Below are positions 14,359 through 16,088 of a stretch of DNA of 16,088 nt, piece by piece. Under the pieces are notes generated by a model, which was not told where the DNA came from, searched no databases, and saw only the letters and a list, made by a program, of their open reading frames with translations. Each line of letters starts with the position of its first letter. Position 1 is the first letter of the stretch. The DNA is from Reddybacter sp041622675 (lineage in GTDB: Bacteria; Pseudomonadota; Gammaproteobacteria; Pseudomonadales; Porticoccaceae), in assembly GCA_041622675.1 (NCBI GenBank), contig JBFJYH010000053.1, positions 1 through 16,088 on the forward strand. Direction: 5' to 3'. Position numbers and translations under genes: made by a program.

Positions 14359-15585
14359 CTATCCTGCAACGACACCCTGATCGTAGAGACGACCTATTTC
14401 AATGCTACTCAAGCCCAATTCCCCTGCGAGAATTTCTTCCGTATGCTGCCCCAATGCCGGCGCCGGCTGCGCGCTCTGGCGTTCAAACGCACTAAACTGT
14501 AGCGGACTTGATGGGCATAAATAAGTCCCAATATCTGGCTGCTCTACATTGGTAAACATCGGGTTTTCAACAGAGCACTCCGAGTCACTGTCAACCAGTT
14601 GCTTGAGGGTCTGATATTTTCCCCAGCACACCTTGTGTTCATCCAGTATCGCCGTCACCTGCGCATAAGTATGGCTGGCAAACCAGGGTTCAAATAAAGC
14701 GGTAAGCTCTACCCGTGCAGTAAAACGATCGCCTTCCTGACGCAGATTTAAACCAAGGCGTTCAGCTAGCTGGTCTATTTCACGGCTCAACCCCGTAGCT
14801 TTACAAATGCCCTTCCACTGATTGCCGGTCAGGCCGACAATCATCACCCGACGTTTGTCAGCCGTAAGAAAGTCTTTACCGTAAGCGCCAAATAAATAGT
14901 TACCGCAAGGCTGGCGATCTTCACCATTAATTTGTGCCTCGGCGATAAACCCGAGGTTGCCCATAGTGGCGAGCGCGACATCGGCCAGCGCCAGTTTAAT
15001 CAACTGCCCCTCGCCACTCATACGCCGGTGGCGCTCTGCGGCAAGCATACCCAGGGCCAGTGTCTGACCGGTAATCACATCCCAGGCGGCGAGTACATGG
15101 TTGACTGGCTCGCTATTTTCTCCGGTCATGGTCGGCAAGCCCATGGCGCAATTGACCGTATAGTCAACGGCAGAACCACCGTGGCGATCGCCACTGAGAT
15201 TCATATAAATTAAATCATCACGGTGTTCTCGCAACTTGTCGTAAGCAAGCCAACCTTTGGCTGGAAAGTTACACAAAAACATCCCCGCCTCGTCACCCGG
15301 CGCACTAATCAAGCGGGTAAGAAGCTCTTGCCCTTCAGGTTTACGAAAGTCGACAGCTATCGAGCGCTTGCCCTTATTGAGGCCAGCCCAAAACAAACTT
15401 TGATTGTTTTTGTCGACTGGCCAGCGGCGGTAATCGAGGCCGCCGCCAATCATATCAAAGCGAATGACATCAGCCCCGAGCTGGGCCAAGGTCATCGCCC
15501 CAGAAGGCGCTGCAACAAAGGCAGCACCCTCTACCACACGCATGCCAGAGAGGATATTGTTCATACCTTGTGTTTCACTGCTCAT
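14359..15585 (-). CDS. Family III CoA-transferase (CaiB/BaiF)
   Basis: Moves CoA between acyl-CoA and a free carboxylic acid through a glutamyl/aspartyl-CoA type intermediate. The 408 residues match the family length. Visible parts are the N-terminal MRVVEGAAFVAAPSGAMTLAQLGADVIRFD region (starting at 15), with the usual start LGADVI, the LNKGKRSIAVDF motif (69-80), WDVITGQTLALGMLAAERHRR with Asp169 at the catalytic position, and a C-terminal domain with FEPWFASHTYAQV. Alpha-methylacyl-CoA racemases belong to the same family and cannot be excluded from sequence alone. GGAG lies six bases before the ATG at 15585; a second Met at residue 8 is less likely. It follows the MaoC gene after 73 bases. 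In context it would activate a pathway acid to its CoA ester ahead of the acyl-CoA dehydrogenases. Confidence 0.92.
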   Translation of the reverse strand: MSSETQGMNNILSGMRVVEGAAFVAAPSGAMTLAQLGADVIRFDMIGGGLDYRRWPVDKNNQSLFWAGLNKGKRSIAVDFRKPEGQELLTRLISAPGDEAGMFLCNFPAKGWLAYDKLREHRDDLIYMNLSGDRHGGSAVDYTVNCAMGLPTMTGENSEPVNHVLAAWDVITGQTLALGMLAAERHRRMSGEGQLIKLALADVALATMGNLGFIAEAQINGEDRQPCGNYLFGAYGKDFLTADKRRVMIVGLTGNQWKGICKATGLSREIDQLAERLGLNLRQEGDRFTARVELTALFEPWFASHTYAQVTAILDEHKVCWGKYQTLKQLVDSDSECSVENPMFTNVEQPDIGTYLCPSSPLQFSAFERQSAQPAPALGQHTEEILAGELGLSSIEIGRLYDQGVVAG

Positions 15586-15658
15586 TCCTTACTCCCTACT
15601 GCGGCGCACTGGCGGCACACAATCATTGTCAAACCTGCGTAAATTTCAGCTATGCTCC

Positions 15659-16088
15659 TTAGCCAACATCAGCAAAGCCATTGTCGATAACCACCAGATC
15701 GCGCTCGACCACGGTGCAGCGAAATGCCACGCCTTTGTCGAGCTTCCAGATATCGGTGCGAATAGTTTCACCGGGATAAACCGGTGCCGAAAAGCGTGCT
15801 TTCATGCTCCGGAATTGTTTTACGTCATAGTCACAGCAGGTCTTCAGTAGGGCATGGCCCGCAACCCCAAAGGTGCATAAGCCGTGAAGAATGGGGCGCT
15901 CGAAACCACCTTGCTTAGCCACCGCCGGATCGGCATGCAAAGGATTATAATCCCCGGACAAACGATAAATTAAAGCCGCCTGCGGCAAGGTTGGTAGCTC
16001 ACAGCGGCTATCGGGAGCCGTTTCTGGAATAGTCTGTGAGGCAGGTGGGCGATCGGTACAGCCGCCAAAACCACCCTGGCCCCGCGCC
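15659..16088 (-). CDS. MaoC-type (R)-enoyl-CoA hydratase, C-terminal part (5' end outside window)
   Basis: Adds water to trans-2-enoyl-CoA. Only the C-terminal 142 residues are inside the window; related double hot-dog enzymes are about 280-290 residues long. The reading frame stays open to the window edge, so the gene continues to the right. The visible fragment begins GQGGFGG..DRPP, the linker typical of two-domain hydratase 2 proteins. It then has the hydratase 2 signature YRLSGDYNPLHADP (fragment residues 41-54), with the Asp-46/His-51 catalytic pair. FERPILHGLCTFGVAGHALL and FSAPVYPGETI follow, both typical of this family. A TTG inside the frame near 15988 is not the start. It is the first gene visible in the catabolic cluster and would hydrate the enoyl-CoA made by the dehydrogenases downstream. 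Confidence 0.92.
   Translation of the reverse strand, partial: ARGQGGFGGCTDRPPASQTIPETAPDSRCELPTLPQAALIYRLSGDYNPLHADPAVAKQGGFERPILHGLCTFGVAGHALLKTCCDYDVKQFRSMKARFSAPVYPGETIRTDIWKLDKGVAFRCTVVERDLVVIDNGFADVG

Noticed and set aside
14343..14361. Stem AGGG/CCCT followed by TTTT at the CoA-transferase stop codon
   Set aside because: Only four base pairs and overlapping the stop codon; too weak to call a terminator, though it could slightly reduce read-through into the regulator gene.
1..16088. Mobile elements, tRNA genes, CRISPR arrays, toxin-antitoxin or phage genes
   Set aside because: No transposase or integrase motifs, no cloverleaf or spaced direct repeats, and coding density and gene families are those of an ordinary chromosome.

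Overview
The window looks like a chromosomal segment of a free-living, aerobic gammaproteobacterium, probably marine and near the Cellvibrionales/Pseudomonadales. This is inferred from the order rpsF-rpsR-(YybS/DUF2232 membrane protein)-rplI-dnaB, which is typical of such gammaproteobacteria, from moderate GC, and from a long run of acyl-CoA catabolism genes. Every gene that can be supported lies on the minus strand, so transcription runs from right to left. No tRNA, rRNA, insertion sequence, phage gene, integrase or CRISPR array was seen.

Left, housekeeping half (1-5,836). In transcription order: rpsF (S6), rpsR (S18), a DUF2232 polytopic membrane protein, rplI (L9), dnaB (replicative helicase), panC and panD (the pantoate-to-pantothenate and beta-alanine steps), and then the N-terminal third of acs (acetyl-CoA synthetase), cut by the window edge. 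dnaB sits directly upstream of panC-panD, without the usual panB partner. rpsF has a strong ribosome binding site and a structured leader. A strong rho-independent terminator (5,894-5,923) separates this block from the catabolic genes.

Right, catabolic half (5,954-16,088). In transcription order: a MaoC-type enoyl-CoA hydratase (N-terminus beyond the window), a family III CaiB/BaiF CoA-transferase, an AcoR-like sigma-54 activator, an alpha/beta hydrolase of the HSL/epsilon-lactone hydrolase type, an NAD(P)-dependent aldehyde dehydrogenase, and three consecutive acyl-CoA dehydrogenase-family genes. The middle dehydrogenase gene encodes a short, apparently non-catalytic subunit.

The genes fit a CoA-dependent route: an ester or lactone is hydrolysed, an aldehyde is oxidised to a carboxylic acid, CoA is attached by transfer, and the acyl chain is desaturated and hydrated. 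The substrate cannot be read from sequence. A bulky alicyclic, terpenoid or steroid-like compound is plausible because of the subunit-type dehydrogenases and the lactonase-like hydrolase. The activator carries Cys in place of the conserved Thr of its GAFTGA loop, and no convincing -24/-12 promoter was found in the gaps. This cluster is the part most likely to be undescribed. Small inverted repeats lie in several of its spacers, including a group of three between the aldehyde dehydrogenase and dehydrogenase genes.
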